Of a stretch of DNA of 48,393 nucleotides, positions 18,482-27,599 are shown in pieces. The DNA is from Prochlorococcus sp. AG-402-K21 (GTDB taxonomy: Bacteria; Cyanobacteriota; Cyanobacteriia; PCC-6307; Cyanobiaceae). The first letter of the stretch is position 1. Each line of letters starts with the position of its first letter. The translations under genes and the position numbers were made by a program. The notes beneath the pieces are model-generated. The model was not told the origin of the DNA. It ran no database searches and saw only the letters and a program-made list of their open reading frames with translations. The stretch spans positions 1 through 48,393 of the forward strand of contig QCII01000012.1 of NCBI GenBank assembly GCA_003216775.1, written 5' to 3'.

Positions 18482-18699
18482 AAGAAAATTGTTATTGCAT
18501 AAGTTTCAAGGGATTTTTACCAAACTTTCAAAAGTTTTTATGATTAAGAACCCTTTTAACTCTTGATCTAATTATACGAAATCATGTTCACAGTGGGAAC
18601 TCTTAAAACTCAAGAAAGTAATAATTTAGATCGATTAAAATTTAAAATTTTTTACAATTAAGATTTAGTTATTTTTATAAAAAATGAAAAATCTTTTCT

Positions 18700-19143
18700 T
18701 TAATTATTATCTATAGATTGAATAACTCCATCTTTAACAGTAATCGAGACTTGCATTTTTTCAATAAGATTGTCCCCCACAGTGACATCACAGAAACTAT
18801 CCACTTGCCCTTGATCAACAACTTCATCCATCTTCAATTCGCGAACTTGACTTTGTTGTTGAAGTAGATTTCTTTTTTGTTCTTCAATTTCATTTCGTTT
18901 CGCTGCGACTTGTTGTTGCACCTGACTAACCTGTTCTTGAACCCTTGGATCTAGAGGATTAACCGATTGGGTTCTAATATTATTTACTATTTGCTGCCCC
19001 TCCTGTTCAAGTTGAGATAATTGCTGGTCAATGTTTGAAATTGCTTTACTTAATTCTTTCTCAGCATCTTCCTTCCAAGTTGGTGTAACTATAGCTTTAA
19101 TTGCTATTGAGCGCTTTATAGATATTGAGTTTTTTGTTTCCAT
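18700..19143 (-). CDS. YlqD-family coiled-coil protein
   Basis: A 147-aa protein with a long Gln/Glu-rich central helix, roughly residues 24-105 (for example ISNIDQQLSQLEQEGQQIVN and QVSQVQQQVAAKRNEIEEQK), predicted to form a coiled coil. A short beta-rich C-terminal domain follows (FCDVTVGDNLIEKMQVSITV). The arrangement fits the YlqD family, conserved in cyanobacteria and some Firmicutes, function unknown. No signal peptide or membrane helix is visible. It is on the same strand as pdhC downstream and the acyl-CoA synthetase upstream, with a 39-bp gap to the latter. The 218 bp on its other side (18482-18699) hold nothing I can support. Confidence 0.7.
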   Translation of the reverse strand: METKNSISIKRSIAIKAIVTPTWKEDAEKELSKAISNIDQQLSQLEQEGQQIVNNIRTQSVNPLDPRVQEQVSQVQQQVAAKRNEIEEQKRNLLQQQSQVRELKMDEVVDQGQVDSFCDVTVGDNLIEKMQVSITVKDGVIQSIDNN

Positions 19144-19182
19144 AAAAAATTAAATTACCATTTTTAATATAGATAGAACGAA

Positions 19183-21126
19183 TCAAATTTTCTTACTAAA
19201 TTTGTTTTCATACATATTTTCTATTTGTAAAGAATACTTTTTTTCTATTTCTTTTCTTTTTTGTTTAAGAGTTTGTGTTAACAAACCATTTTCTAAAGTA
19301 AAGGCATCAACAAAATAACAATCTAATATTTGTTCTTCTGATCTTGCTCCTAATCGACTTTTAAGCAAATTATTAATTTGTAATTTAAAAAATGTACCAA
19401 TATTTTTATTCAGGTTTAATTTTGAAAGGTCTTCTTCCAAAAACTTGTTTTTAACCAACTCCACATTAGGCACTACAAGGGCTGTTAAACATTTTTTATC
19501 TTGTCCTACTAGTTGAATCTGATTTATAAATTCAGAACCAAGGATTTCGGTCTCTAGCGGATTCGGTTCTATATTTTCACCACTTGATAGCACTATTGTA
19601 TCCTTGGCTCTTCCTGTTATGAAGAGAGAACCATTTGGTATTAGAAAACCTAAATCACCAGTATCAAACCAACCATCCTTGGATAACACATCTTTTGTAG
19701 CTAATTCATTATTAAGATAACCTTTCATTACTTGTGGTCCCCTAACAAAAATTTTTCCGACTTCTCTAAACTTCAGAATCTTTTTTTTATCATCATTCAC
19801 TATTTTGATTTCAGTAAATGCTAAAGGCTGCCCAGATGATCCTCTAACATTTAATTCTTTTCTCCTACAAGTTAATACTGGACTAGTTTCTGTGAGTCCA
19901 TATCCCACCAAAACATCTACACCTAAAGATTCAAAAAAAAGATCCACATGTTCTGGCAATGCACCTCCGCCGTTAATGGGAAATTTCAGTTTTTCTCCGC
20001 ATAGTTGTCTAAGAATATTCGGCCATAAAAAAATAGTAGACAATTTATGTAAAGGATAACGGCCAATAACAGAACCCAGTAAGGGGATTTTTGATTTAAA
20101 AGTTATTCGATTGATATCTAAATTTCTTATCTTTCTTAAACTTCTTTTAAAAACTGAACTATTACTTATCAAAAACTTAATAAGTTTTTGCTTCTTTGAA
20201 GGCATTTTTTTCAACGCCTGAAAAAAACCATCATGTATTGCCTCCCATAGCCTTGGTACAGTGGCCATTACAACAGGTTTTATTTGTGTAATATCATCTT
20301 TCAAAAATTTTGGAATTGTATAGTATTGAGAACAACCACATGAAAAAAAGAAGTATTCAGCACTTCTCTCATAAGAATGCCAAATAGGTAACACGCTTAA
20401 TACAGAAGTCCCTGGTTCTGGATCAGCGATGTAGGCTAAATTAATTATTTGATGTAAAAAATTTGCATGCGTCAAGGGCACCCCTTTAGGTTTTCCTGTT
20501 GTCCCAGAGGTGTAAAGAATAGTCGCTACGTCACCAATTTTTGGATTAAATTTTTCAATAAAATTATTTTGTGAATTTTCTTTTTCTGCTTCACTTATAA
20601 ATTGGCTCCAACTTATTAAATTTTCAAATTTTTCATCTTCTAGATTGATTATAAATTTCAGTCTTTTTTTTAATTCTTCTTTGTTGTTTAACTTTAGCCA
20701 AATCTCCTTAGATTGAACAATCAGTCCTACTGAATTAGAGTGCTCAATAATATATTCCAATTCTACTGCAGGAGAACTAATACCTCTAACTGCATTTATG
20801 GCTCCTAAGCGCATTAAGCCTTGATCTATTATTAGCCATCTTGGAGAATTTTCAGATATTACAGTAACTACATCCCCTTTTACTATCCCATAATTTTCAA
20901 AAGAAAAAGAAACTTTTGTTATTAAATCAGCTAGCTCAAAATAAGAGAATTTTTCTTTGTGTTTCCCTCTTAAATCGCAGACTGCTAAAGTTTTACCACA
21001 TTTAAATTTTAAATTTTCCCAAATTTGATCTATATGATTAAGGTTCTTAATGAAATCTCTATTTTTAGCAAATTTATTTTTTTTAGAAAGAGGTTTGGCT
21101 GAAGGCCAATACGCTAAATCACCCAT
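19183..21126 (-). CDS. Long-chain acyl-CoA/acyl-ACP synthetase (AMP-forming)
   Basis: ANL-superfamily adenylating enzyme, 647 aa, that activates fatty acids as acyl-AMP and then thioesterifies them. The P-loop-like motif ILYTSGTTGKPKGVPLTH is at about residues 206-223, the A5-type VGYGLTETSPVLTCR follows, then the hinge region GWFDTGDLGFL and the catalytic-lysine region near the end. In cyanobacteria the single such enzyme acts mainly as acyl-ACP synthetase (Aas), recycling free fatty acids released from membranes; that role is inferred by family. The lipB gene lies 23 bp upstream on the same strand, placing two acyl-metabolism genes together. Confidence 0.88.
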   Translation of the reverse strand: MGDLAYWPSAKPLSKKNKFAKNRDFIKNLNHIDQIWENLKFKCGKTLAVCDLRGKHKEKFSYFELADLITKVSFSFENYGIVKGDVVTVISENSPRWLIIDQGLMRLGAINAVRGISSPAVELEYIIEHSNSVGLIVQSKEIWLKLNNKEELKKRLKFIINLEDEKFENLISWSQFISEAEKENSQNNFIEKFNPKIGDVATILYTSGTTGKPKGVPLTHANFLHQIINLAYIADPEPGTSVLSVLPIWHSYERSAEYFFFSCGCSQYYTIPKFLKDDITQIKPVVMATVPRLWEAIHDGFFQALKKMPSKKQKLIKFLISNSSVFKRSLRKIRNLDINRITFKSKIPLLGSVIGRYPLHKLSTIFLWPNILRQLCGEKLKFPINGGGALPEHVDLFFESLGVDVLVGYGLTETSPVLTCRRKELNVRGSSGQPLAFTEIKIVNDDKKKILKFREVGKIFVRGPQVMKGYLNNELATKDVLSKDGWFDTGDLGFLIPNGSLFITGRAKDTIVLSSGENIEPNPLETEILGSEFINQIQLVGQDKKCLTALVVPNVELVKNKFLEEDLSKLNLNKNIGTFFKLQINNLLKSRLGARSEEQILDCYFVDAFTLENGLLTQTLKQKRKEIEKKYSLQIENMYENKFSKKI

Positions 21127-21149
21127 ATTTAATTTTGGAATTTTAATTT

Positions 21150-21800
21150 CTATTTTGATACAAAATCAAAATTAAATTCTTCCTGAATGATTTTTTTAAC
21201 AATTCTCTTAACTTCTTGAATATTTAAATTTTTGTTGTAATCAATCATATTTGCCATAAGACAATTCTCTATTCCACATGGAATAATCTTATTAAAATTT
21301 TCTAATTCGCAGTCAAAATTAATCGAAAATCCATTTATAGTGATCCATCTTTTACACCCAATTCCAATTGAAGCAATTTTCTTATTTTCTTTCCAAACAC
21401 CAGTAAGGCCTTTCCTAGAGTGACAATCTATGTCAAAAGTTCCAAGAATTTTTATAATCATATCTTCAATTTTTCTTAAATACCAATTCAAATCTTTATT
21501 AAAATTTTTCAAATCTAAAACCAAGTAAGTTACTAATTGTCCTGGCATATGACAAGTCACCTCACCTCCTCTATCAATCTTAAAAACATCATATTTATTA
21601 TCATTCAGAGAAAATAATAAATTATCGTAATTAGATCCTCTACCCAACGTATAACAAAGTTGATGCTCCCCTATCCAAATAAAACTAGGGTTAGATTTAT
21701 CTAAAATCAACCCATCTTGATATTCTTTTTGCAATTTATAAACATCATTGAAAAAAGAAATTTTATCAGGTTGTTTAATTATTGCTGTTCTATTAACCAT
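21150..21800 (-). CDS. lipB: Octanoyl-ACP:protein N-octanoyltransferase (LipB)
   Basis: Transfers octanoate from acyl carrier protein to the lipoyl lysine of E2 and H-protein subunits, the first step of lipoate synthesis. Conserved elements are the [16 protein letters not shown] block (77-92, with His84), the catalytic lysine region KKIASIGIG (Lys141), and the acyl-thioester cysteine Cys180 in CGIENC. The length of 216 aa is normal. The PDH E2 substrate is encoded nearby at 17114-18481, although the YlqD-protein and acyl-synthetase genes lie between. Divergent from hpf across 44 bp. Confidence 0.93.
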   Translation of the reverse strand: MVNRTAIIKQPDKISFFNDVYKLQKEYQDGLILDKSNPSFIWIGEHQLCYTLGRGSNYDNLLFSLNDNKYDVFKIDRGGEVTCHMPGQLVTYLVLDLKNFNKDLNWYLRKIEDMIIKILGTFDIDCHSRKGLTGVWKENKKIASIGIGCKRWITINGFSINFDCELENFNKIIPCGIENCLMANMIDYNKNLNIQEVKRIVKKIIQEEFNFDFVSK

Positions 21801-21844
21801 ATTTAAGTAGATTTAGAAAGTAAGTAAATATTTTTAGATTTGTT

Positions 21845-22429
21845 ATGAAAATTTTAATCCATGGTAAAAATCTTGAGCTCACTGGGGCATTAAAAAAATA
21901 TACTGAGGCAAAAATAGAAAAAGCAACTCATCACTATAAGGATATCGTTAAAGAAGCCGACATACACCTTTCAATTGAAAAGAATCCAAGAGTCTCGTTT
22001 CAAACTGCTGAAGTTACAATTTTTGCAAATGGTACTGTAATAAGAGCTGAAGAGAAAACTGAAAATCTATACTCAAGTATTGATTTGGTTTCAAATAAAC
22101 TTTGTAGAAAATTGCGCAAATACAAAGAAAGAATCAATAAAACAGTCCACAATAATCAATTTAAAAATAAAGAGTCTTTCCCAATTGAAAGTGCTGAATC
22201 AAGATTTTTAGACGGAGCTTTACTTAAAGAAGGAACAGAAGCAAGTCTACCTGAGCCATCTATAAAAAATAAATACTTTGAAATGATTCCCATTTCATCA
22301 GAAGAAGCAAGAAAACAATTAGATCTAATTGATCATGATTTTTATGTTTTTCGAAATAAGAAAAATAATGAACTTCAAGTTATATATAAAAGGAATCATG
22401 GTGGTTATGGACTTATTCAATCTAAATAA
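21845..22429 (+). CDS. hpf: Ribosome hibernation promoting factor, long form (LrtA-type)
   Basis: Ribosome-associated protein of 194 aa. The N-terminal RaiA/HPF domain (about residues 1-95) carries a beta-alpha-beta-beta-beta-alpha pattern, beginning MKILIHGKNLELTGALKKY and ending in KLCRKLRKYKERI. A linker leads to the C-terminal dimerisation domain (KYFEMIPISSEEARKQLDLI). Long-form HPF makes 100S ribosome dimers. The cyanobacterial homologue LrtA is light-repressed and dark-induced, which is relevant to a diel phototroph. It is the first gene of a tight plus-strand run: deoC follows after 7 bp and recO abuts deoC. Confidence 0.93.
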   Translation: MKILIHGKNLELTGALKKYTEAKIEKATHHYKDIVKEADIHLSIEKNPRVSFQTAEVTIFANGTVIRAEEKTENLYSSIDLVSNKLCRKLRKYKERINKTVHNNQFKNKESFPIESAESRFLDGALLKEGTEASLPEPSIKNKYFEMIPISSEEARKQLDLIDHDFYVFRNKKNNELQVIYKRNHGGYGLIQSK

Positions 22430-22436
22430 CTTTTAA

Positions 22437-23096
22437 ATGCCCAATATTCAATATGAATTGAACGAGAAAATTCATGCAATTATTATTAATCCCTATCTAA
22501 CATGGGAAGATTTCTGCGCAAATTGCGATTTAATAAAAAAATATAATATCAAGAATATTTCTACTTCACTGAATTATTTAGCTGATTTTAAAAATCGTTT
22601 GAGTGACTATAGCACAAAAATAAATGCTTTTATTTCTTACCCTTTAGCAGATTTACCAGTTTCATTTATTGAGGAATTAGTTTGTTTTGCAAAAGATAAA
22701 GGTGCAAACGGAATTGAATATATCCCAAACTTTATCAATTTATCGAAAAGAAATTTAGAAACTTTCGCTTCTGAAATTGAGCAAGTCAAGTCATCTGGAT
22801 TACCAGTCTCAATAATCATAAATAAATCAAAACTTAAAGAAGAAGTTTTACATAGTGCGATAGAAATATCTTTGGAGTTAGGAATAAAAAATTTTCAATT
22901 TGGAGACGGGTTTGGGCCTCCTATTAAATCAAATGATGTAGCAGAAATACTAAAAATAACAGGCTCCCAAAATCAAATCAAAGTTGTGGGGGGTATAAAA
23001 AAACTGACACAAGCTATTGATTTGTTTGACAATGGAATTAGTTGTGTGGGAACTTCTAATTTTTGTGAGATTTTTCAAGAAGTAAAAATTTTTTAA
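22437..23096 (+). CDS. deoC: DeoC-family aldolase homologue lacking the Schiff-base lysine
   Basis: TIM-barrel protein of the deoxyribose-phosphate aldolase family, 219 aa. Family landmarks are present: VxxNPxL-like IIINPYLTWED near the start, FISYPLADLP at about 65-74, and a C-terminal IKVVGGIKKLTQA (181-193). In true DeoC the Schiff-base lysine lies in a FIKTSTG motif; here the same place reads FQFGDGFG (153-160), so that lysine is Phe155. The acidic residue in the preceding strand is Glu94 (GIEYIP) instead of Asp. The second lysine, equivalent to Lys201 of E. coli, is kept as Lys182. Aldolase activity is therefore doubtful. The gene lies between hpf and recO, with the stop codon directly abutting recO's ATG. 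Confidence 0.8.
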   Translation: MPNIQYELNEKIHAIIINPYLTWEDFCANCDLIKKYNIKNISTSLNYLADFKNRLSDYSTKINAFISYPLADLPVSFIEELVCFAKDKGANGIEYIPNFINLSKRNLETFASEIEQVKSSGLPVSIIINKSKLKEEVLHSAIEISLELGIKNFQFGDGFGPPIKSNDVAEILKITGSQNQIKVVGGIKKLTQAIDLFDNGISCVGTSNFCEIFQEVKIF

Positions 23097-23882
23097 ATGT
23101 CCGGTTCTGGTGAGTGCAGACTAAAAGGTCTTTGTATTAAAGCTTCTCCATTAGGCGAGAATGATAGATTAATTACTATCCTTACCGATGAGCAAGGGAT
23201 TGTTAGGTTAGCAGTCCCTGGTGCTAGGCGTCCAAAAAGTAGTCTTGCCGCAGCCACTCCCTTAACATATTTAAGTTTGCAGATTTTTGGTAAAAGAAAT
23301 CTTAAGTCTGTTCGTCAGATTAAAATATTAAAAAGCTATTCTGGTCTAGGAAAAAATATTGAATGTCTTGCAGCCGCTCAAGCAATTACTGAATTAACAT
23401 TTTTATTAATAGGTAATTATGACAAGCAACAAAACTATTTATCATGTGTTCTTGCCCATTTAGATAGGATTTATTTATATGATGTTTCTAAAGAAGAGGA
23501 TATTAAAATACTCTCGATGAGTATTCAATCCTTAATCCATCTATTAGCAATTGGAGGGATTAATTTACCAATCCATCATTGCTGTAAAACAGGATTGCCT
23601 ATTATTCCTCCTTTAGGAAATCGGGAATGGAGTTGTTATTATTTGCCAAATGAGGGGTTTTCATCCATCGAAGATCCACAATGTAATCTAAGAATAAATG
23701 CATCTGAAGTTGCTTTATTACAGAGACTTCTTTTCCCCGAATTACCTATAAAATCTAATGGAGAACTATTAGGACCTAAAAATGTATGGCTTAAAATATT
23801 ATTTATTATTGAAACTTGGATCTCTACTCAATTAGAAAAAGATCTATCTTCACTAAAAATGATGAGAGAATTATATGGTTAG
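23097..23882 (+). CDS. recO: DNA repair protein RecO
   Basis: Recombination mediator of the RecFOR pathway that loads RecA on SSB-coated single strands and anneals complementary DNA. The 261-aa protein starts with the typical N-terminal OB fold (RLKGLCIKASPLGENDRLIT, then VRLAVPGARRPKS), followed by an alpha-helical domain. The C-terminal part keeps the cysteine-bearing region (HHCCKTGLPI, then WSCYYLPNEGF), where zinc binds in some RecO proteins; here the pattern looks partial. It abuts deoC with zero spacing, so the two are surely cotranscribed. The stop is followed by an 84-bp gap before the glycosyltransferase gene. Confidence 0.92.
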   Translation: MSGSGECRLKGLCIKASPLGENDRLITILTDEQGIVRLAVPGARRPKSSLAAATPLTYLSLQIFGKRNLKSVRQIKILKSYSGLGKNIECLAAAQAITELTFLLIGNYDKQQNYLSCVLAHLDRIYLYDVSKEEDIKILSMSIQSLIHLLAIGGINLPIHHCCKTGLPIIPPLGNREWSCYYLPNEGFSSIEDPQCNLRINASEVALLQRLLFPELPIKSNGELLGPKNVWLKILFIIETWISTQLEKDLSSLKMMRELYG

Positions 23883-23966
23883 CATTTTATGAACAATTAA
23901 CAAAATTTAAAATTATGATCTTGGGGGGTCTTACTGTTAACTTAATAAGTAGTTTATCAAATTAAT

Positions 23967-25133
23967 GTGGTGCATATTGCCTGGTTGGGTAAAAAATCTC
24001 CTTTTTGTGGAAATGTAACTTATGGTAATTCAACTACTGAAGAATTGAAGAAAAGAGGGCATAAAATTAGTTTTATTCATTTCGATAATCTTTCTAATTC
24101 GAATTCATCAAAACCATTATTTCTAGCAAATGATCCTGATGTGAGTCTCCCATATTTAATTAAATCGCAAGTTTATACAATCCCCTCCCCTAGAGCAGAA
24201 AAAGAGCTAAGGCTATCATTGGAAAGATTAAAACCCGATATAGTGCACGCCAGCCTAACTTTATCTCCTCTAGACTTTAGACTTCCTGAGCTTTGTAGTG
24301 AAATTAATGTTCCACTTATAGGAACATTTCACCCACCATTTGATGCTAAAAATAGGAATTTAGCTGCAAGCACTCAACAGTTAACGTATCAACTTTATGC
24401 CCCGTCTTTAGCAAAGTTCGATAAAATAATAATTTTTTCGGAACCTCAAAAAAATGTTCTTGAGAAATTAGGCGTAACTAAAGAGAAACAAATAATTATT
24501 CCAAACGGAGTTGATGAAAATATTTGGAAACCTTTTTTCAAAAAAAATAAAAAATATGATCAGGTAAAAAACAAACTCGGAAATGAAAGAATCTTCTTAT
24601 ATATGGGAAGGATTGCAAATGAAAAAAATATCGAAGCACTTTTGCGTTCTTGGCGACAATCAAAAAATAATAATTGCAAATTAGTCATAGTGGGTGATGG
24701 ACCAATGAAACCAACTCTTGAAAATAGTTTCTCGAGCCTTGGCAAAGAGAAATTAATTTGGTGGGGGGCAGAATTAGATTTAGAAACAAGAGTAGCGCTA
24801 ATGCAAATAGCAGAAGTGTTTTTCTTACCAAGCTTAGTAGAAGGTTTGTCTTTATCACTTTTAGAGGCAATGTCTACTGGTACTGCATGTATAGCTACAG
24901 ATGCCGGTGCTGATGGTGAAGTATTAGATAATGGAGCAGGAATAGTAATTTCAACTGATAATGTAGCTGCACAACTGAAAACTATAATCCCAATACTTGT
25001 AGAACACCCTTCATTCACTAAAGATCTTGGAGATAAAGCTAGAGAGCGAGTACTAGAGAGATATACAATAAATAAAAATATAAATTCGCTTGAAAAAGTT
25101 TATATGGACTTAAAAAATAATTTCAAGAATTAA
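23967..25133 (+). CDS. dgdA: Glycosyltransferase family 4, probably digalactosyldiacylglycerol synthase
   Basis: Retaining GT-B glycosyltransferase, 388 aa. The N-terminus reads HIAWLGKKSPFCGNVTYG, which I recall as characteristic of the cyanobacterial DGDG synthase DgdA (Synechocystis slr1508 type) rather than of sulfolipid synthase SqdX. The C-terminal nucleotide-sugar domain has the E-x7-E element (EGLSLSLLEAM) and GRIANEKN. DgdA would add galactose to MGDG at thylakoid membranes. The start is one of two adjacent GTG codons at 23967/23970; the latter gives the MHIAWLG form. It overlaps the convergent proC stop by 4 bp. Family is certain, specific substrate likely. Confidence 0.75.
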   Translation: MVHIAWLGKKSPFCGNVTYGNSTTEELKKRGHKISFIHFDNLSNSNSSKPLFLANDPDVSLPYLIKSQVYTIPSPRAEKELRLSLERLKPDIVHASLTLSPLDFRLPELCSEINVPLIGTFHPPFDAKNRNLAASTQQLTYQLYAPSLAKFDKIIIFSEPQKNVLEKLGVTKEKQIIIPNGVDENIWKPFFKKNKKYDQVKNKLGNERIFLYMGRIANEKNIEALLRSWRQSKNNNCKLVIVGDGPMKPTLENSFSSLGKEKLIWWGAELDLETRVALMQIAEVFFLPSLVEGLSLSLLEAMSTGTACIATDAGADGEVLDNGAGIVISTDNVAAQLKTIIPILVEHPSFTKDLGDKARERVLERYTINKNINSLEKVYMDLKNNFKN

Positions 25134-25942
25134 CGAAACTCTTTACTTCTATTACTAGCTGAAACTATTGATTCAATTAATGCTGACCTTACACTATTTT
25201 TTTCTAATGCTCTTAAAGCAGAAATAGTTGTTCCACCTGGTGAGGTTACTAAATTCCTGAGCTCAGAAGTAGTTAGTTTTTTTTCTTTTATTAAACTGAT
25301 AGTTCCAAGTACCATCTCCATAACAAGTTCTTCTGAAAGTATTTTTGGCAATCCACCGCTCAACCCTCCATCACTTAAAGCTTCAATAATTAAAGCAATA
25401 ATTGCAGGCCCTGATGAGGTTAATGCTAAAAATGTATCAAGGTAATCTTCAGAAAACTCGTATAACTTACTAGAATTTTCAAATAATTTTTTGGTAAATT
25501 GTTTCTGATCTTTTGTAATTTTTTCACCCCAAGCTATTCCTGTTAAGCCCTTTCCAACAGTTATTGGAATATTAGTAACAGCTCTAACACATTTATGGTT
25601 AGGAAATTTTTGAGAAATCCTATCTAATGACACTCCCGCAAGAATTGAAACTAATAAATTATCCTTGATTTTTATATTTTCAGGCTCAATTATATATTTA
25701 AGCTGCTGAGGTTTTACCGAAAGGAGTTTAACTTGACAATCCCATATTATGTTTGAGTCTTGAGAACTTGATTCATATACCTTTACATCGTATTTATAAT
25801 TATTTTTAATGTTTTCTAAACTTCTTTTCGAATTTACAACACAATAAACATTTTCTGGCTGAATTAATTTTTTATCTAAGAGAGGGGTTATTATAGCTTC
25901 TGCAATATTTCCAAAACCAATAATCGCTATTTTATCAGTCAC
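25130..25942 (-). CDS. proC: Pyrroline-5-carboxylate reductase
   Basis: NAD(P)H-dependent last step of proline synthesis. The N-terminal Rossmann motif is IIGFGNIAEAII; the family signature near the end is seen as ELRNLVTSPGGTTISALRALE, whose conserved SPGGTT is intact. The middle block CVRAVTNIPITVGKG and the SGPA motif (TSSGPAIIALIIEAL) are canonical. The length of 270 aa is normal. It is the last gene of a minus-strand run after sepF, 7 bp away; proC next to sepF is a familiar cyanobacterial arrangement. Convergent with dgdA, with overlapping stops. Confidence 0.95.
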   Translation of the reverse strand: MTDKIAIIGFGNIAEAIITPLLDKKLIQPENVYCVVNSKRSLENIKNNYKYDVKVYESSSQDSNIIWDCQVKLLSVKPQQLKYIIEPENIKIKDNLLVSILAGVSLDRISQKFPNHKCVRAVTNIPITVGKGLTGIAWGEKITKDQKQFTKKLFENSSKLYEFSEDYLDTFLALTSSGPAIIALIIEALSDGGLSGGLPKILSEELVMEMVLGTISLIKEKKLTTSELRNLVTSPGGTTISALRALEKNSVRSALIESIVSASNRSKEFR

Positions 25943-25949
25943 AGATTAA

Positions 25950-26525
25950 TCATGAATAAGCACTTAATTTAGAATTTCCCCAAGCTGGTTCAGGAGCCGT
26001 ATTGTTTCCAAAGTCATATTGTGGTTTATTTATCGAATTCACATTAGAAGGAGAAGCTTCTTCTGATAAAGAACTTGATACATTGACACAACTTGGAGCA
26101 AAAAGGAAAATACTTTCACCTACTCTCTCTTGATGTCCATCAATTGCATATGTCCCCCCAGCAACAAAATCAACAGCTCTTTGAGCCTGATCAGGATCCA
26201 TCATAGTTAAATTAAGAATTACAGTTTTTCTCTCTCTTAATGCTTGAATAGCTTGAGGCATCTCATCAAAACTTCTTGGTTCCATTAAACTTACTTCTGA
26301 GGATGAATTTGAGATCCCAGGCATTCCAACAACTTTTGATGATTTGTTGTTATTCATAAAATCAAATGGATTTGAATTGGCAAGGGTATTTGAGTTTCTT
26401 TGATTTTGTTTGGAATCATTAATATCATTAAATTCATCCTCGGAGGCATAATCCAAATCATCAAAATCATCGTCCAGATACTCATCACCTGCGACAACTG
26501 CCTTTAATCTAGAAATAATTGACAC
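25950..26525 (-). CDS. sepF: Cell division protein SepF (Cdv2)
   Basis: FtsZ-interacting division protein, 191 aa. The N-terminus ([20 protein letters not shown]) is the membrane-binding amphipathic helix followed by an acidic stretch. An Asn/Ser-rich linker leads to the C-terminal SepF domain ([20 protein letters not shown], then [24 protein letters not shown]), which ends around residue 150 with a low-complexity tail. It starts at a GTG preceded by AAAAGG. In cyanobacteria SepF (Cdv2) helps anchor and bundle the Z-ring. It lies upstream of proC and downstream of pipX-pipY, with about 150 bp to pipY that may hold a promoter. Confidence 0.93.
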   Translation of the reverse strand: MSIISRLKAVVAGDEYLDDDFDDLDYASEDEFNDINDSKQNQRNSNTLANSNPFDFMNNNKSSKVVGMPGISNSSSEVSLMEPRSFDEMPQAIQALRERKTVILNLTMMDPDQAQRAVDFVAGGTYAIDGHQERVGESIFLFAPSCVNVSSSLSEEASPSNVNSINKPQYDFGNNTAPEPAWGNSKLSAYS

Positions 26526-26675
26526 CTTTTAAATCCTCTTGAATTTGATTACTAAGGGAAAAGAACCTTAAGTAATAGATTCATTAATTAAATGAATAAA
26601 CTACCTATACTTAAATAACGTTAGTTACACTTTACTGCAAGTTTATAAATAAAATTTTTATAAAAAAATAACTTA

Positions 26676-27311
26676 TTAAGTTCTATTTCCAAAAATCAAT
26701 GATCCTAACCTTAACCAAGTTGATCCTGCGTCTATAGCTTCCTGCCAGTCCCCTGACATTCCCATTGAACAATCTGGAAGTTGAAGAGAATCAGCTAGAG
26801 AACGACATTTTTTAAATAATTCAAAATTTTCATTAGGGCTTAGTCCTCTTGGATTAATAGTCATCAAACCAGATAATGTTATATTTTTCAATTCTCTAAT
26901 TTCTGTCCATTTCAATTTTAAAAGTTCAGGATTAAAACCTCCTTTATTACGGTCATCACTCAACTTAACTTGCAACATTATAAATGGATTTTTATTCTCT
27001 TCACACGCAATATTAGAAATCTTTTGCAACTTTTCAAACGAATCTACTGAATGAATATATTTGAAATTTTGCACTATCTTTCTAATTTTATTACTTTGTA
27101 TTCGTCCAATAAAGTGCCATTTTATTTGTTTAAAGTCTTTTAGGATTAATTGTTTCTCATAAGCCTCTTGAAACTTACTCTCACCAAAATCATTGTGGCC
27201 TATATTTTGGATGATTTTAATTTCTTGACTTTTAAAACCTTTACTAACTGCAAGAATATTTACATTTGATGGTATTTTATTTTTTATTTTTAAAAAATTG
27301 GAAGGGTTCAC
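26676..27311 (-). CDS. pipY: PipY/YggS-family PLP-binding protein (PLP homeostasis)
   Basis: Single-domain TIM-barrel PLP protein of the YggS/PROSC family, 211 aa. The PLP lysine is Lys24 in ILAVSKGFKS. The family signature is visible as IKWHFIGRIQSNKIRKI, followed by SVDSFEKLQKIS and the C-terminal CSMGMSGDWQEAIDAGSTWLRLGS phosphate-binding block, given here as SMGMSGDWQEAID. These proteins buffer PLP and amino-acid pools rather than catalyse a known reaction. The pipX gene lies 3 bp upstream, and in cyanobacteria the two are cotranscribed and functionally linked, so PipY is the fitting name. Confidence 0.93.
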   Translation of the reverse strand: MNPSNFLKIKNKIPSNVNILAVSKGFKSQEIKIIQNIGHNDFGESKFQEAYEKQLILKDFKQIKWHFIGRIQSNKIRKIVQNFKYIHSVDSFEKLQKISNIACEENKNPFIMLQVKLSDDRNKGGFNPELLKLKWTEIRELKNITLSGLMTINPRGLSPNENFELFKKCRSLADSLQLPDCSMGMSGDWQEAIDAGSTWLRLGSLIFGNRT

Positions 27312-27314
27312 CTT

Positions 27315-27581
27315 TTATAAGAAAGTTTGTGTGAATAAATTCTCCCATTTGGGTAACTCCTCAGATCCTTTTCTTCTTGCTTTTTGAAGGTTTAATTCTG
27401 CTTGATTACGAGCATCTAGATAAGGGATGACTTCAAAAAAAACTTCTCTCTGTCTAATTTCAACTAAAAAAAACATTTTTTGGGCATATAAAGTCGCATA
27501 AATATCTCTTCCATCATTTCCAGGAGAGACTTGGTACAACATACCGAATGTTGGATGATTTAAATAACGCTCGGAACTCAA
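27315..27581 (-). CDS. pipX: PipX, PII-interacting coactivator of NtcA
   Basis: Small cyanobacterial regulator of 88 aa. It swaps partners between the PII protein (GlnB) under nitrogen excess and NtcA under nitrogen limitation, acting as NtcA coactivator. The N-terminal Tudor-like beta domain is recognisable: YLNHPTFGMLYQV, then YATLYAQKMFFLV and FFEVIPYLDAR. Two C-terminal helices follow (NQAELNLQKARRKGS and PKWENLFTQTF). The length fits exactly. It precedes pipY by 3 bp, the conserved cyanobacterial pair. Together with the glutamine riboswitch at 6253 it makes two nitrogen-sensing devices in this window. Confidence 0.95.
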   Translation of the reverse strand: MSSERYLNHPTFGMLYQVSPGNDGRDIYATLYAQKMFFLVEIRQREVFFEVIPYLDARNQAELNLQKARRKGSEELPKWENLFTQTFL

Positions 27582-27599
27582 ACTACAATATTGTGTTAT

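Noticed and set aside
18583-18660. 25-aa plus-strand ORF in the gap before pdhC
   Set aside because: No ribosome binding site, no hydrophobic or structured feature and AT-driven codons; likely chance.
24560-25018. 152-aa minus-strand ORF inside the glycosyltransferase gene
   Set aside because: Low-complexity Ser/Leu product lying wholly opposite the conserved GT4 domain; a shadow.
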